Source: Rhea pennata (Eukaryota > Chordata > Aves > Rheiformes > Rheidae). Taken from it: a stretch of DNA of 64,000 nucleotides. The translations under genes were made by a program, and so were the position numbers. The notes beneath the pieces are model-generated. The model did no database searches. It was not told the origin of the DNA and saw only the letters and a list, made by a program, of their open reading frames with translations. Each line of letters begins with the position of its first letter. Within the stretch, counting starts at the first letter, position 1. Shown piece by piece: positions 51,001 through 63,000 of the stretch. Location of the stretch: positions 563,001 through 627,000 of the forward strand of contig NC_084671.1 of NCBI RefSeq assembly GCF_028389875.1. The letters are read 5' to 3'.

Positions 51001-54000
51001 CTGGGCCAGAGGGGAAGTCTATGTAGGCCAGCATCCCATTTCCAAAAGTGAGCAGTAGTGGACGTAGAAATCAGAGTAAGAACACGGCAAGCAAAAATAG
51101 TAGTGTTTCCCTGAGACACTCTCACAGGTTCCGAGGCTGTGTTTTTGTCTTTAGTAGCTCACACTGGATTTTTCTTCTGTGAATTTATCCAACTTTATCT
51201 TTCAGCCTACAGGTGCTTTCAGCATCCGCTGTGTCCTGCAGCAAAGTACTCCACCGCCTGTGTGAAGTACCTCCTTTCGTTTGTTCCTGAACTCATTGCT
51301 GCTAGGTTTGTCTGGGGAGCTCTACCAATAGTAGGAGAGACTGTAAATAGAAAACACTTATTTGCTGTCTTCATGCTACCTGGTGTTTCGTGGATCCTTA
51401 TCATACCTGTTATTCAAACTGACAGTCTTTCCTTGTGTAGAGGTTACACAATTCCTGTGATCGAATTGTCCTCCATACCTTTTCTGCTTCTGCTATGTCC
51501 TTCTTGAGATGAGCAAACCTGGACTGCACACAGAAGTCTGTTTAGGCTACAACCAGCTTCTGGGCAGAGTATATTTATAAATTCTGCTTTGCTAGCAAAG
51601 CTGTTTCTTCTGTTATGGCTCACCCAGGAAAAGGCCAGTCAGTGTTACATTATTTCAAAAAGAATGTGCAGGCTCCCTACACGTATGCAAGTAGAGGACT
51701 GTAAGCAGACCTCTGCATAGAAGGGATTGCTGATCAATTAAAAACACAATAAAGAGTAAATAGTAGACAATATAAACACATTTTGATCAGAAAGAAAACA
51801 GAGGAATGCAGAGGAATGCTTTATTGGAGTCTGCTATGTCTTGCAAATAAGAAGTGTGACCTTACTTAGGTTTATTTCCTTAAAATCTTTAACATGACAG
51901 TTACTGGCTTTTTTTTTTTTTATTAAAAAGAAAAGCTCTGAAAAGGCTATGGAGTCAGCATTAGTCAGTCCATATGTACGTACATCTAGTCAACATACAG
52001 AAGTTTGTATACAATGACATGAATATTTAAGTCCAGTTGGCTAGCTGTTTGGTTACATGGGAAATCTGTTGTTCTTTCTCTTGGAATTGGTGTTGTAGCA
52101 ACTGGTGGCATTTAAGGACACAGAATGGTTCTGCCTAACATCTACCATCGGTCTACAGGAAGTTAGTAAAGTGAATTTACTGGATCCATTTTTCTTCAAA
52201 AGGATCAGGACCATCTGAAGACTTAAACATTTATTTATCTAGTTAGAGATGGCTGCATTGGGAGACTCTCATTCTGTGTGAGGTATCTCTGTCCTAACTT
52301 CCAAGATGCAAAGTCTCACCACTCTCAGGAAACCTGGAAAAAAAGTAGTTTCAATCCCCTGAAAAATCAAGCCTCATGTACTTGGCTTTTCTAGTTACTG
52401 TATACATGAAAAATGATTGTTTTCCTTATTACTAATTCCTTATTATTGTTGAGTTGAATTAGAGCACTGAGAATTCACTGCTGGAATGCAGGAAGTGTTT
52501 TTTTCAATTGTATGTTGCTAAATACAATTCCATATAGCTGCCCAGCAGAGTTGCTATCAGTGTGTAAACAAAAACAGAGTATGCTGTTGGATATTCTTTC
52601 TTTGGTGATGGACTAATTTTCGACTGTATGTTGGAGGTAAATTCTACTATAAACTGAAACACAAACAGGAACTGTCTAGAGTTTCACCCATCACAGATCA
52701 GGAGTGCTGGTGTCATGTCATTTCCATGGTCACAGCCAAGATCGCCCAAGCATGAACAGCTCTGTTTGTCAAGTCCCATCAAAGGCTAGCAAAACACTGC
52801 AGGACACAGATGGTGATACGAGGGGGGGGGGGAGTGTTTGTACATGAATACTGTCGCGTTTGTAGCTGAAAACAAACATTTGCAACTCTACATGCTTTAT
52901 AATAAACTTCAGATTCTAAGTGGTTTAAATCTAGAAATGTGTCATCCTCCCCCCATCCTCCCATTTCCGCCTTGCCCCTGGATTGCTGTTAGCCAGGCCA
53001 CAATTCCAAGTTTTAGCAGCTCCACCTGAAGTCAAAGAACCTAAATCCAAATTAAATCAGCTCCATGATTAAAGAGCACTTTATTTCTATTTGCACACAT
53101 TAAAAAGAAGAAAAGCACTGAATTCCTTTGGGTATTCATTAATTAGGAGTTTGAGTATGTTTATGATGTGCATTAACTTCTTCAGATTGCTTAGAGCATT
53201 AAAAAGCATTTTATATGTTCAGTAACTGCACTGTGAGTTTAAGATTTAAATCTCCCTTTAAATTTATTTGCAGAAGCCCTGTGAAGTGCAGAACTGCAAT
53301 AATTATAGTTCTTTTTAAAAGCATTTATGGATCCTCAGAGTGGCTATAGCCATGAGTAACATCAAATCCCCATTTTATCTCTGTCATGACTCAACCTACT
53401 TATTCCTAGTATCCTTCATACAGTTATTTCTTAAACTACATAGAACTCTTCCAGGCAAACCATTGTCTTTGGTTTTTTTTTTCATATTATTTGCAGGGCT
53501 GAGAAGGAGAAAAAGGGCATACAACTGATTCGTAAATGGTGAAAAATACTGGTAAAATACAGGGTCAACTCCTAATGCTTGGTACAATCGCCGGTGCCAG
53601 CTGTGCAACGAGGCCACGGTTCTTGCTCGTGCCGCGGGTGCTGCTGCAGCAGCAGTGCGCTCTGGTGCACTTCTGGCTGCAGTGGGCAGACAGTTTGTCT
53701 CTGCCTTTGTCGCTTGTAACTTACGTAACAGCGCAGCGAGACCTTACAGTCTTGACAGCCTTGTTACTGTTTCTGGGCCTGAGAGGAAACAGTGAAAGCT
53801 AACATATGCTACCTTCGCTCAGCTGCCCTTGGGAAAAGAGAAAGCAGGAATTACTCATGGTGGAAAAAAACCCCACATAAAATAAAGTGTGAGAGTGGAA
53901 CAGCAGCAGAGACTTATCTACCTTTCTGCCTCCACAAGGAGCAAGAGCTCCTGAGTGTGCTGGCAACTGGAGCGAAGAGAGATCTCCAGTGGAGCAGGGT

Positions 54001-56595
54001 TTTGTAAGCCAGCAGCTACAGAGGATGAGTGCTTCTGCACAGGGAGCAGCAGTGTTTCGTGGTCTGGGACGCAAAGCTCAGCGAGCGCGCCGCCCTTCCC
54101 ACCCAGCGCCACCCGTCCGTGGGGCCCGACCTGGGGAATTCACGGTAAGAGCGCGAGCACGCGTCCTGTGCCGGAGGTACGCGCGTGGCCGTGCCGCGCC
54201 GCGCCAAGGGGCTGCTGCCAATCCCTGCCTGTAGCGACGAGCAGCTCCCGCACGAGTAGCTCGGCCCCATCCCCAGCGGGGCAGCGGGCGTGCTGCCGCT
54301 GCCCCCACCCTGCTCCTGGAGCCTGCCCTCCACGAGCGCCGCGGCTCGCGGCCTGCCTCGCAGCTCCCGGCCTGCCTCGCAGCTCCCGGCTGCACAAGGC
54401 TCTCGCTGCGGGGCTGAAGGGTGAGGAACACCGACCACTGCTATGTCAGCAAGTCTCTCTCACAAACTCTTCCAGTTCTGCACTAGCTTGCAAGCGCCTG
54501 GCTCAAGAAGCCAAAACAAACGCCAAGCCAATGCTAACCCAGTCCAGCGTTTCCTGCGTGCCTCCCCGGGAGGCTCTGACATACCCAGCAGCACAGACGG
54601 AAGTCTTAATCTTATTTCAGAAAAGACCAGAACACCAACAGCTCTCAGCATCTCGAGGAAGGTTCCAGCGTCACAGCCAGGATGCTGAGCTATCTGATCG
54701 GTGGGTTGCTTCAGTCTCTCTAACGTCCACCTCCCCTGCCTCCCTCCCTTTCCCCAGCCGCTGTTGATGCTGACGGGCCATCGACAGTGCCTTTAACTTG
54801 CTTTAAGGAGCATGATGTTAATCACAGAAATAATCCTTGAAGAAATTTTTGGAAATAGAGTATTTTTATAGGAACAAGCCTTTTATTATTATACTTAGAG
54901 GGTGCCCAAGTGGAGAAATGTTTACAACTGATATATGTAAACTGAAACTTGCCTGAAAAAATGTAGCGATCTTTATTCAGATGTGGGTTTTTCAGGGAGG
55001 GTAGAGTGAAGGGAGGAAGGGATGTTTAAACATACTTCTCTGCTAGTGTTTAATCCTCTACCCATAGAGAAAGAAAACCTTAGGGATGAACAAGCCAATC
55101 TCATCAATTAAGGGCCTAAGAAACATTTCTATTACCAACTGGATAAGTTAGAGCCTGACAATTAAATGTTAGGAATGCCTTATCTTCTTGTCTTTAAGGG
55201 AAAGACCCTCTATGTTTTTCTTCTTTCTCCCACACTTAGTTTAATCGTAAAGCAGCAGGGAAGAGCAGGTGTTTTGTCTGGCAGTTCCAGTGCTGGAGAG
55301 ATTTGCATCCTGCATGGATCAGTATTGTATTTCAATGCAAGAAACAGAGGCTAAAGGATTTTGGTTGGAAGAGCTGTTCTAGTGTTGATGCACCAATTTC
55401 ATTAGGACAACTAGGGAATACCAGCCGTCACAGATCAGACTGACAAGAGACTTTAGAAAATGAAAACTAGGCCAGCATTTCAGTGAAAAAAAAGTGCACT
55501 GAATGTTTTTATTCCCTTAGGCTAAGAATCAGTCACAGCTGGGCATCTTCACTGAACTTCTTGCTCTGCTCAGTACAGAAAAGCACATTCCACCTGTTAT
55601 AACTATCGTGAGATTCACTCCCACTGAGGAGCCGAGCAGTGGGACGGGGTCCTGCGTTACCAACAAGGCAGAAGGATGCCTGCAGCCGTCCCACTCTGTC
55701 TTGTGATCGAGCCAGTCCTCACAAGGCTGGTGCCCTAACCACGGACAGCGCTTAAAATGCTGCACGAGTCAACACAGATGATCCAGGCCAAAGCTGCGGT
55801 TATCCCCGCTCATCGTCAGTGAGCCTGGGCTTCTGCAGGCCAGCCGGAGGGAGGCTGCTGTCACGCCTGGCTTTTCGCCAGTACACGCAATTAATGTCTA
55901 CTGGCAGTCTGCACCTCAAAATCTCACCATGCGGCTGTCAGAGCCAGGCATTTGCTGCTTGCTCTTCAGACCACTGCTCTCTCGCCTCATCACAGCCAGC
56001 TGTGCGTTTTAAAAGTTTCCTCCAGTATTCCACATCAGTGATGGTTTTAGCAATTCCTGTATTTGTCCTTTGCTCACTTCAGCCCTGTGGTTTTAAAGTG
56101 CTTTTGATATGGCAGCATAAGCAGCTGGGGACTCCAGGAAGAATGGAAAGGATCCACTCAGCATTATCTCTGTGCACACATCTGCCATCCTGATCAATGT
56201 GTATTAGGAAGGATATGAACTTTAGAACAGTTCACCTAGTTCTTTTAAAGAGCACTCACTTAAAAAACCCTGAGACTTAAATATTTAATCTGAACACTCA
56301 AAATAGTGCTGAGACAGTCAGAACAGACTTTTTTTTTTTTTTTTTTTAAAAAAAGGTAATTATTGACCTGACAGCTTATCAGTCCCTGTCCCTCCAAAGA
56401 GGGCTGCAGAAAACTAACTAAAAACACAGAAACAGAATGGGATCCCTCCATCCAACAATTTTTCAAAACTAAGCATCAGCACAGGTTAAAATATTTGGAG
56501 GAAAAAAAAAACCTTCTAGCCTTTGTAACTACTGATTGTGCCAAATCCTCACACAAGACTGAGAGTAGGAAGCCAGAAGCAACCAGGAAGAATAA

Positions 56596-56650
<55 letters not shown>

Positions 56651-58454
56651 TTTGGTGATATTCTCATCATGTTATTTTACTTCAGAAATCTGCAGAAATG
56701 TGAAACAGGCTAATGGAGGTCAAGCAAGTACCTCCTTTTTCATTCTGGTTTTATGATAGGAAAGAAAAAGTGAGGGAAGGAGACACAGACAAGTGGAAAA
56801 TGAAGACTTAGCAAAGCTACAAGTTTGCTTCCCACAGTGGCTCTGGGGAAGTCCCATGTGCTGTTGATTTTCATTTTCCAGTGAGAAGCAGCATGAGGAA
56901 CTCTTAGGTTATCTTCAAGAGCAGCAGAGGTAGTATTTTAAATAGAAGACCAAGAAATCATGACCACCTATAAGCGATAGCAGTTTTGCTTGGCAATTTA
57001 TGCTGGATCAATCTTAGAAAATTCCTTAAAGTCTCCTCATGAACTGTAGTATTTCCGTACCAAGCTAGCAATGAAGATTAGATACAGCCCCACCTGGGAA
57101 ATTCTGCTGTAGTGGTGCTTGTTAGCTGTGCATCAGAAGCAATCATACAAGTAGCCAAACGTTACCACACAGTTCCTTTCCTCGCTGGTTAACAGATTGC
57201 TGGAACTGACCATGTAGATTTTGCCCCCCCCCCCCAAAACAAAACAAATCATGTAGTCCTTTGGCATTAAAAAAAAAAAAAAAAAAAAAAAGTCAGTACT
57301 CATAGCAGAGCACCGCAGTGCCCGTGCTTTCCCCAGTGCTGTGTTTTCTGGGGACCCTGGTGTGACCGGGGGGTGCCGTCGACGATTGGAGCCGAACCCG
57401 CGCGCGGCGGCGGCCGAGCCGCCCACGGCCTGTCCCCGTCGGAGGCGCGGCCCGCAGTACGCGCAGCGTTTGCGCCCGCTAGCCGGCTGCCGGTCCCTGC
57501 CCGCGGGGTCCCCGCTTCCACGGCCGGCGCGAGCAGCATTTTGCTGCCATCGCAGCGCACGCCGCTTCCAGGACAGGCGCTTCGCAGCCGGCAAGGGCCG
57601 CGCCGCTCCGCAGGGCAGCGCTCCGCACCGCTCCGCTCCGCAGGGCAGCGCTCTGCACCGCACCGCTCCGCACCGCAGGGCAGCGCTCCGCACCGCACCG
57701 CTCCGCTCCGCAGGGCAGCGCAGGGCAGCGCTCCGCACCGCTCCGCTCCGCAGGGCAGCGCTCTGCACCGCACCGCTCCGCACCGCAGGGCAGCGCTCCG
57801 CACCGCACCGCTCCGCTCCGCAGGGCAGCGCAGGGCAGCGCTCCGCACCGCTCCGCTCCGCAGGGCAGCGCTCTGCACCGCACCGCTCCGCACCGCAGGG
57901 CAGCGCTCCGCACCGCACCGCTCCGCTCCGCAGGGCAGCGCAGGGCACCGCAGGGCAGCGCTCCGCACCGCACCGCTCCGCTCCGCAGGGCAGCGCTCCG
58001 CCCCGCTCCGCACCGCCCCGCTCCGCGGCGGAGCGCGCGGGGCGCCGGGTCCCGCCCCGCCCGCCCGTACCTTGCAGGGGAAGAGCACGGCCGAGGCGAC
58101 CTTCTCCATGGCCAGGTTGCGGATGCTGGGGCTGAGCGAGCCCCGGCAGGTGGGGCAGAGGCTCAGCTTCTGCCGGCATTGGTTGCACACGAGGTGCCCG
58201 GCCTGGCACTGCAGGATGGGCGGCAGCACATAGTCGAAGCAGACGGGGCACTCGAAGAGCGAGGTCAGCTCGTGGTGCTGCGGCGACACGGCGCCGCCGC
58301 CCGCCGCGCCGGGGCCCGCGATGACGGCGGCGGCGGCGGGCACCGCGGAGGAGCCGGCGCCGGCCGCGGCGATGGCGGCGGCGGGCGGCGGGCCGTGCTG
58401 CGGCTTCCCGCAGGGCTTGCTAGCGCCGGGCCCGGCGGAGGACGGGCGGCTCAT
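47535..58454 (-). CDS. SIAH2: SIAH2, seven-in-absentia homologue 2, RING E3 ubiquitin ligase
   Basis: E3 ligase that targets proteins such as PHD hydroxylases for proteasomal decay. Two coding exons: 58454-58071 (128 codons) and 48092-47535 (185 codons plus TGA), joined in phase 0 at FPCK|YATTGC. Total 313 residues (human 324); the low-complexity Ala/Gly N-terminus accounts for the difference. RING C3HC4: C69, C72, C83, H87, C90, C93, C100, C103 ([20 protein letters not shown] and following). Exon 2 holds the SIAH zinc fingers ([25 protein letters not shown]) and the substrate-binding domain, ending [11 protein letters not shown]; nearly identical to human. Intron about 10 kb. Confidence 0.98.
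53955..54430. promoter_or_regulatory. CpG-rich patch inside SIAH2 intron 1
   Basis: Local GC and CpG rise strongly (many GCGC, CCGCGG-type sites) within otherwise AT-rich intron, giving overlapping open frames on both strands. Possibly an alternative or antisense promoter; not supported beyond composition. Confidence 0.45.
56598..56647. repeat. Poly(T) tract of 50 bases
   Basis: Uninterrupted T run. With the A run at 57269-57291 it is one of several long homopolymers in SIAH2 intron 1. The SIAH2 transcript carries poly(A) here. Confidence 0.95.
57611..57990. repeat. 110-bp higher-order tandem array in SIAH2 intron 1
   Basis: Three identical 110-base copies: 57611-57720, 57721-57830, 57831-57940, followed by a shortened variant to about 57990. 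Each copy is built from 5- and 10-base modules (ctccg, caccg, cagggcagcg). Neither strand contains a stop in the frames inspected, which creates frames of over 260 codons. The array ends about 80 bases from the exon 1 donor. Confidence 0.95.
58071..58454 (-). CDS. SIAH2: SIAH2 exon 1 (RING)
   Basis: ATG at 58454-58452, [20 protein letters not shown], an Ala/Gly-rich stretch, then the RING and [13 protein letters not shown]; donor gtacgg at 58070. Start chosen because MSRPSS is the family N-terminus. The frame continues open into intron 1 only because the repeat array there lacks stops. Confidence 0.97.
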
Positions 58455-58690
58455 GGCGCCCGGCGGGCAGCATCGGGCGGCGGCGGCGGGCGGCGGCGGC
58501 GGGAGCGGCGGCGGGGCCGGGAGCGGCGGGGCCGGGAGCGGCGCGGCGCCGGCCCTCGCCGCCCTTCTCGAACATGGGGCTGACGCAAGCGAGCGGCGGG
58601 GGCGGGCGCGGCCTCAGCGCGGCCGGCGGCTACCGAGCATGCCCGGGACGGGGCGGGCGGGGCGGCGGCAGCAGCGGCGACGGCGGGGCG

Positions 58691-58758
58691 GAAAGTGGGA
58701 GGGGAGGGGGAGGGGGAGGGGGAGGGGGAGGAGGAGGAGGAGCAGCAGCAGCAGCAGC
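58691..58758. repeat. Purine tract (GGGGGA)n-(GGA)n followed by (AGC)n, SIAH2 promoter
   Basis: Plus strand is all purine from about 58691 to 58742, then six AGC units. Mirror-symmetric polypurine of this type can form triplex DNA. Located about 240 bases upstream of the SIAH2 ATG. Confidence 0.9.
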
Positions 58759-58787
58759 GGCGGCGGGGGCAGCCGGCGCGGGGGCCG

Positions 58788-59625
58788 TCGGGAACGTCTT
58801 TGGGGCCGTCGGGGCGTTGGGGGGTCCGTCGGGAACGTCGGGGCTGTTGGGGGGGGCCGTCGGGGCGTTGGGGGGTCCGTCGGGGCGTTGCTGGGCGTTG
58901 GGGGGTCCGTCGGGGCTGTTGCTGGGGGCCGTCGGGGCGTTGCTGGGGGCCGTCGGGGCGTTGCTGGGGGCCGTCGAGAAAGTCGGGGCGTTGGGGGGTC
59001 CGTCGGGGCGTTGCTGGGGCCGTCGGGAAGGTCGCGGCTGTTGCTGGGGCCATCGGGGTGTTGCTGGGGGCCGTCGGGAACGTTGGGGCGTTGGGGGGGC
59101 CGTCGGGGCGTTGCTGGGGCCGTCGGGAAGGTCACGGCTGTTGCTGGGGCCATCGGGGTGTTGCTGGGGGCCGTCGGGAACGTCGGGGCGTTGCTGGTGC
59201 TGTTGGGAACGTCGGGGTATTGCTGGGGGCCGTCGGGAAGGTCGGGGCTGTTGGGGGGGGGCCGTTGGGACGTTGCTGGGGCCGTTGGGAACGTCGGGGC
59301 GTTGCTGGTGCTGTCGGGAACGTCGGGGTATTGCTGGGGGCCGTCGGGAAGGTCGGGGCTGTTGCTGGGGCCGTCGGGGCGTTGCTGGGGGCCGTCGGGA
59401 AGGTCGGGGCTGTTGCTGGGGCCGTCGGGGCGTTGCTGGGGGCCGTCGGGAACGTCGGGGCTGTTGGGGGGTCCGTTGGGGCGTTGCTGGGGCCGTCGGG
59501 GCTGTTGCTGGGGCCGTCGGGAACGTCGGGGCGTTGCTGGGGCCGTCGGGGCGTTGCTGGGGCCGTCGGGAACGTCGGGGCTGTTGGGGGGGGCCGTCGG
59601 GGCGTTGCTGGGGCCGTCGGTACAC
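58788..59625. repeat. G-rich minisatellite upstream of SIAH2
   Basis: About 840 bases of ggggccgtcggggcgttgct-like units of about 20-30 bases, with longer near-copies (for example the blocks containing gccatcggggtgttgctggg at 59049 and 59151). G4-prone on plus; open in several frames. Confidence 0.93.
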
Positions 59626-60069
59626 CGGAGCCGCTGCTGGGCCCGGTGTTAACGCTGGGGCCGGTGTTCCTGGGCACCCGCCGCCCCTCGAGGCGGGCCG
59701 CGGCCGCGCGCCGCCCCAGGGTCCGCGGCGGCCTGGGGCCCCCGCGCGGCCCCGGCCCCTCCGCCGCCGGCCCCCGCCGTGCCCTGCGCGGGCGCAGCTG
59801 CTGCCCCGCGGCTCGCGGAGCCGGGGCGGGCCGAGCGCCCGGCGCCCGGCCTCCCGGGGGAGGACGAGGCGGCGGCTGAGCGGTGCCGTGCCGAGCCTGG
59901 CCGCTGCCGAGCGGTCTGCCGGCAGCAGGAGCGCGGCGGAGCCGCTGGCGTGGGCGCCTGGCCGCAGCCCGGCCCAGAGAAGCCGGGGAGCAGAGCCGGG
60001 CGGCAGAAAGCGCTTGCGTAAACGCGCGTGTTCGTGGGAGCGCCAGGAGAGCCAGGCACTGTTGGGTGC

Positions 60070-63000
60070 GTTGCTTTAGGAAGGGGTTTTAATACAGAGA
60101 TGCGAGAGAGAAACCAAAACCGTGGCTGTTTCTAGATGTTACTTAGATGGTTTCGTAGTTCTGTAGCACTGGGAAATAGAAAGGTAAAACAAGTTGTCCT
60201 GTTTTGATTCCCCCCAAAAAACAAGCTTGAAAATAAAAAATGGTGTTTTAAACACTTGTTGTTCTAGTTGCATTAGAGAAGGGAAGACACTGAAGTCCCA
60301 GGGCAGAAATCTTGTGGAATCCCTTTCACGTTACAGTAACATCAAAGAAAAAAGAGGAGAGTTTGTTGGAAGCAGAGTTGCTGTTAGGTGTGCGTGTGTG
60401 TCCAGATTCGATGTTTGTCTGGCTCTTGTGACTTTCCTTGCTCTGGGATTAGATGCAATTCTGAACCATTTCATGCAAAATACTGTTTCAGTGCCCTGGT
60501 GCAGCAGAATCGACTGTAATGAATGCTGTAATAGGAGATTATTTCCCTGCAGCAAAACGTGCAAGTTTTCTTACAAATATTATTTTCACCAGAGTTCTCC
60601 TTGTGGTTTGAGGCTTCTTGTCCTTAAATGAAAAATACTTATTTCTGAGATACCCACAGCAAGCCTTTTTTTAGCACTTCGCTATAATGCCGTTACTAGC
60701 AAAGTACCTTTAGTTTGTGCAACTGAATGACTCATTCTTGACTCTAGGCCTAGCAAAGTTTTTAAATGAGAGACTAGATCTACTCACCTTCTATTAAAAG
60801 AAGGTGCCTTAGTAACTGAAGCCTTATTTTTCTCATTGTGTTTGTTAAGTTCCATTAAACCTTACAAGATGGCACAGCCCAGTAAACAAGATCGTCAGCT
60901 TACGTTTTTGGTAACAGAGTATTTTACAGTATTTTCTTTAGTCTTTTCAGAAATCATACAATAATATATAATGCATTCATATGTAATGAGAAGGTCTTGC
61001 ACAAAATATAAATTAACAATATCATAGGGTGAAACACAAACAGGGAAGTTTCCAAAGGCACAAATGGGAGTTATAACCTGAATTCTTGCTGAATTTTGTT
61101 AGGAACTAATTACTTCACTGAATGAAGCCTATGAAAACCTTTTCTCCATGAACGCTAGAAGTTAGAATGCACTAAGAAAAAGATTTGGAGGAGTTGCATT
61201 GGATAGTATAAAAAAATCTGTCTCAGAATTTTGGCATCTGGGAATAAAAGATGTAGCCAGTTTGGGAGACTTGAAAGAGTTTGTGCATTAAAAATAAATA
61301 ATAATAAAAAAGGATTTTTCTCTCTTTGAGTGAAAAAAACAAAGCTGCTAGCTGCTTTCTCTGCAAAAGGCTGCCAGCCTCTGGTGCTGTGATGAGATGT
61401 AGCTGAGTCGGTTGTGTAGAGCTGCTAGTCCCTGCTTCCTCCTTTATTACGCAAAGGTGAAAATGTATTAAACCTGGCATTTCTTAGGAAGATTTAAGTC
61501 ATAGTTTATTTCAGGAAATTGCAAGATTGGGAACTGAACTACCTCCCTGAGAGAAATCCTCTTGAAGTCTTGTCTGGAACAAAGTGAAAATGTGACATAA
61601 GCTATGCTTTAGTTCACTTGAGACTGGTGGATCCTTGTAGTTGCCACAAGACATGGTTAGATCTCTGCAGATCCCAGACGTTTTTCCGTTGGAAACCTCC
61701 CCTGAGTACAAAGAGGGCAAAGGAGGCAAGAACAGCTCTCATTAGTCATGCCTCTTCATCGAGATGCCTGTCTTCGGTAAAGGTTGAGTTGTGTATGTTC
61801 TCGAGAAGGCACTTGTATTTCTATTCAGTTCCCACTGTACAACAAGGAGGTTACTCAAGCGTATAGTTGAATAACTGGGGTCTTTGGAAGGGTGATATCT
61901 TTTAACTCTATTAGAGAAGATATTTCTTCACTGCCATTGATTCCTTTTACAAATGTAAGGAAAAAAATGGCTGTAGACAGCGTGGTTCTTGGCATCCTGA
62001 CCACGCCAGTCTTCTGGCACTCTCCTAAGCCAGTCCAGGGAAGGCTTTATGGTTTGCAGGTTGGAGATGGCAGTCCTGTGTGCCTTGTACACTCCAAACG
62101 CCCTTCAGACCGTAGGTCACGTTGTACTGCTGCCTCTGTTTCCACCCATCTGCTAAGCTCCATGAGAACCCCAAATTCCTTCAACTTCAGAGAGAATAAA
62201 CAGCACACAATGTGTGGGGGTGTGTGGGGAGCCCTTATTTTCTCAGTGTAGTGGCTGCTTTGCTCAATGAGAGCAGGATCTCCTTGTTGCACAGAGTAAC
62301 TCTTGCTAGAACGCATTTATTGGAAGATACCCCATGAAGACCAGAGTAGAGGCACAGGCCACAGTTCTGGGAGAGCTGTAAATTTCCCTCACAAACTGGA
62401 ATTCTGATGAGTGTTACTGCACTGCCCAAATTAAGTATTAAGCTCAAATATGGAGCTCCTGTGGAGGAAACTTTGTGTGTATTTTTTAACTATGTTTTTG
62501 CAAGTTACTTCTCATTATTTCAGAAGAGCGTGTTTCACTTCGTTGGTTGGATCTGGGCCTCTAAAAATCCTTTCACAATCATGTACATGTGCTGGGTCTT
62601 CACTGTAGATTGCATGCACTGGTTTTTACAGATTTGTTTATGGTTGCTTTTGGCTTGGAATGGGGGCGTGTTGCTTGAAGCACTCCTACTTTTTTAAAGA
62701 ATGCAGATTTATGTGTGTGTTAATTCAAGAATGCGTGTATGTGATGTATGATGTCAGACCTGGGGATCTGCGCAACACTGCTCAAGCTGTCGTTTAAATA
62801 CTTCCATTATCAAAGCCGTGAGAGTCTGTAAGCTGTGCACGCCTGTGGCATCCCGCGGCTGTAGCTGCAGCCCGACCGTTCCACCCGTGCTGTGAAAGAG
62901 CCGGTTGTTGCTCGCGGGCGAAGGTCTGTTTATAGCAACCAGTTCTCTCGCTAGTCCCAGCGCGCAGGTGTGCCGTTCCCAGGCTGGCTTCGTCAGCCTA

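Larger units (their letters stand above)
48093..57330 (-). other. SIAH2 intron 1, bulk
   Basis: About 9 kb with no LINE copy that I can name. Contains many homopolymer tracts and a GC-rich patch at 53955-54430. Scattered open frames (51139-51507, 55819-56193) show no domain. Confidence 0.55.
57340..60060. promoter_or_regulatory. CpG island over SIAH2 exon 1 and promoter
   Basis: 2.7 kb of very high GC and CpG from within intron 1 to beyond the transcription start. Includes two unrelated tandem arrays. All long open frames here except SIAH2 exon 1 are judged false. Confidence 0.85.

Noticed and set aside
51139-51507. 122-codon hydrophobic plus frame in SIAH2 intron 1
   Set aside because: No splice context, no family recognised, and a minus frame overlaps it; chance AT-rich hydrophobic frame is more likely.
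57133-58251. Long minus and plus frames across the SIAH2 intron array ([13 protein letters not shown]-like peptide)
   Set aside because: The 110-base unit is not a multiple of three, yet every copy stays open, showing that openness comes from stop-free base composition and not from coding.
58321-60079. Plus and minus frames of 330-500 codons upstream of SIAH2
   Set aside because: Products of the G-rich minisatellite at 58788-59625; overlapping frames on both strands.
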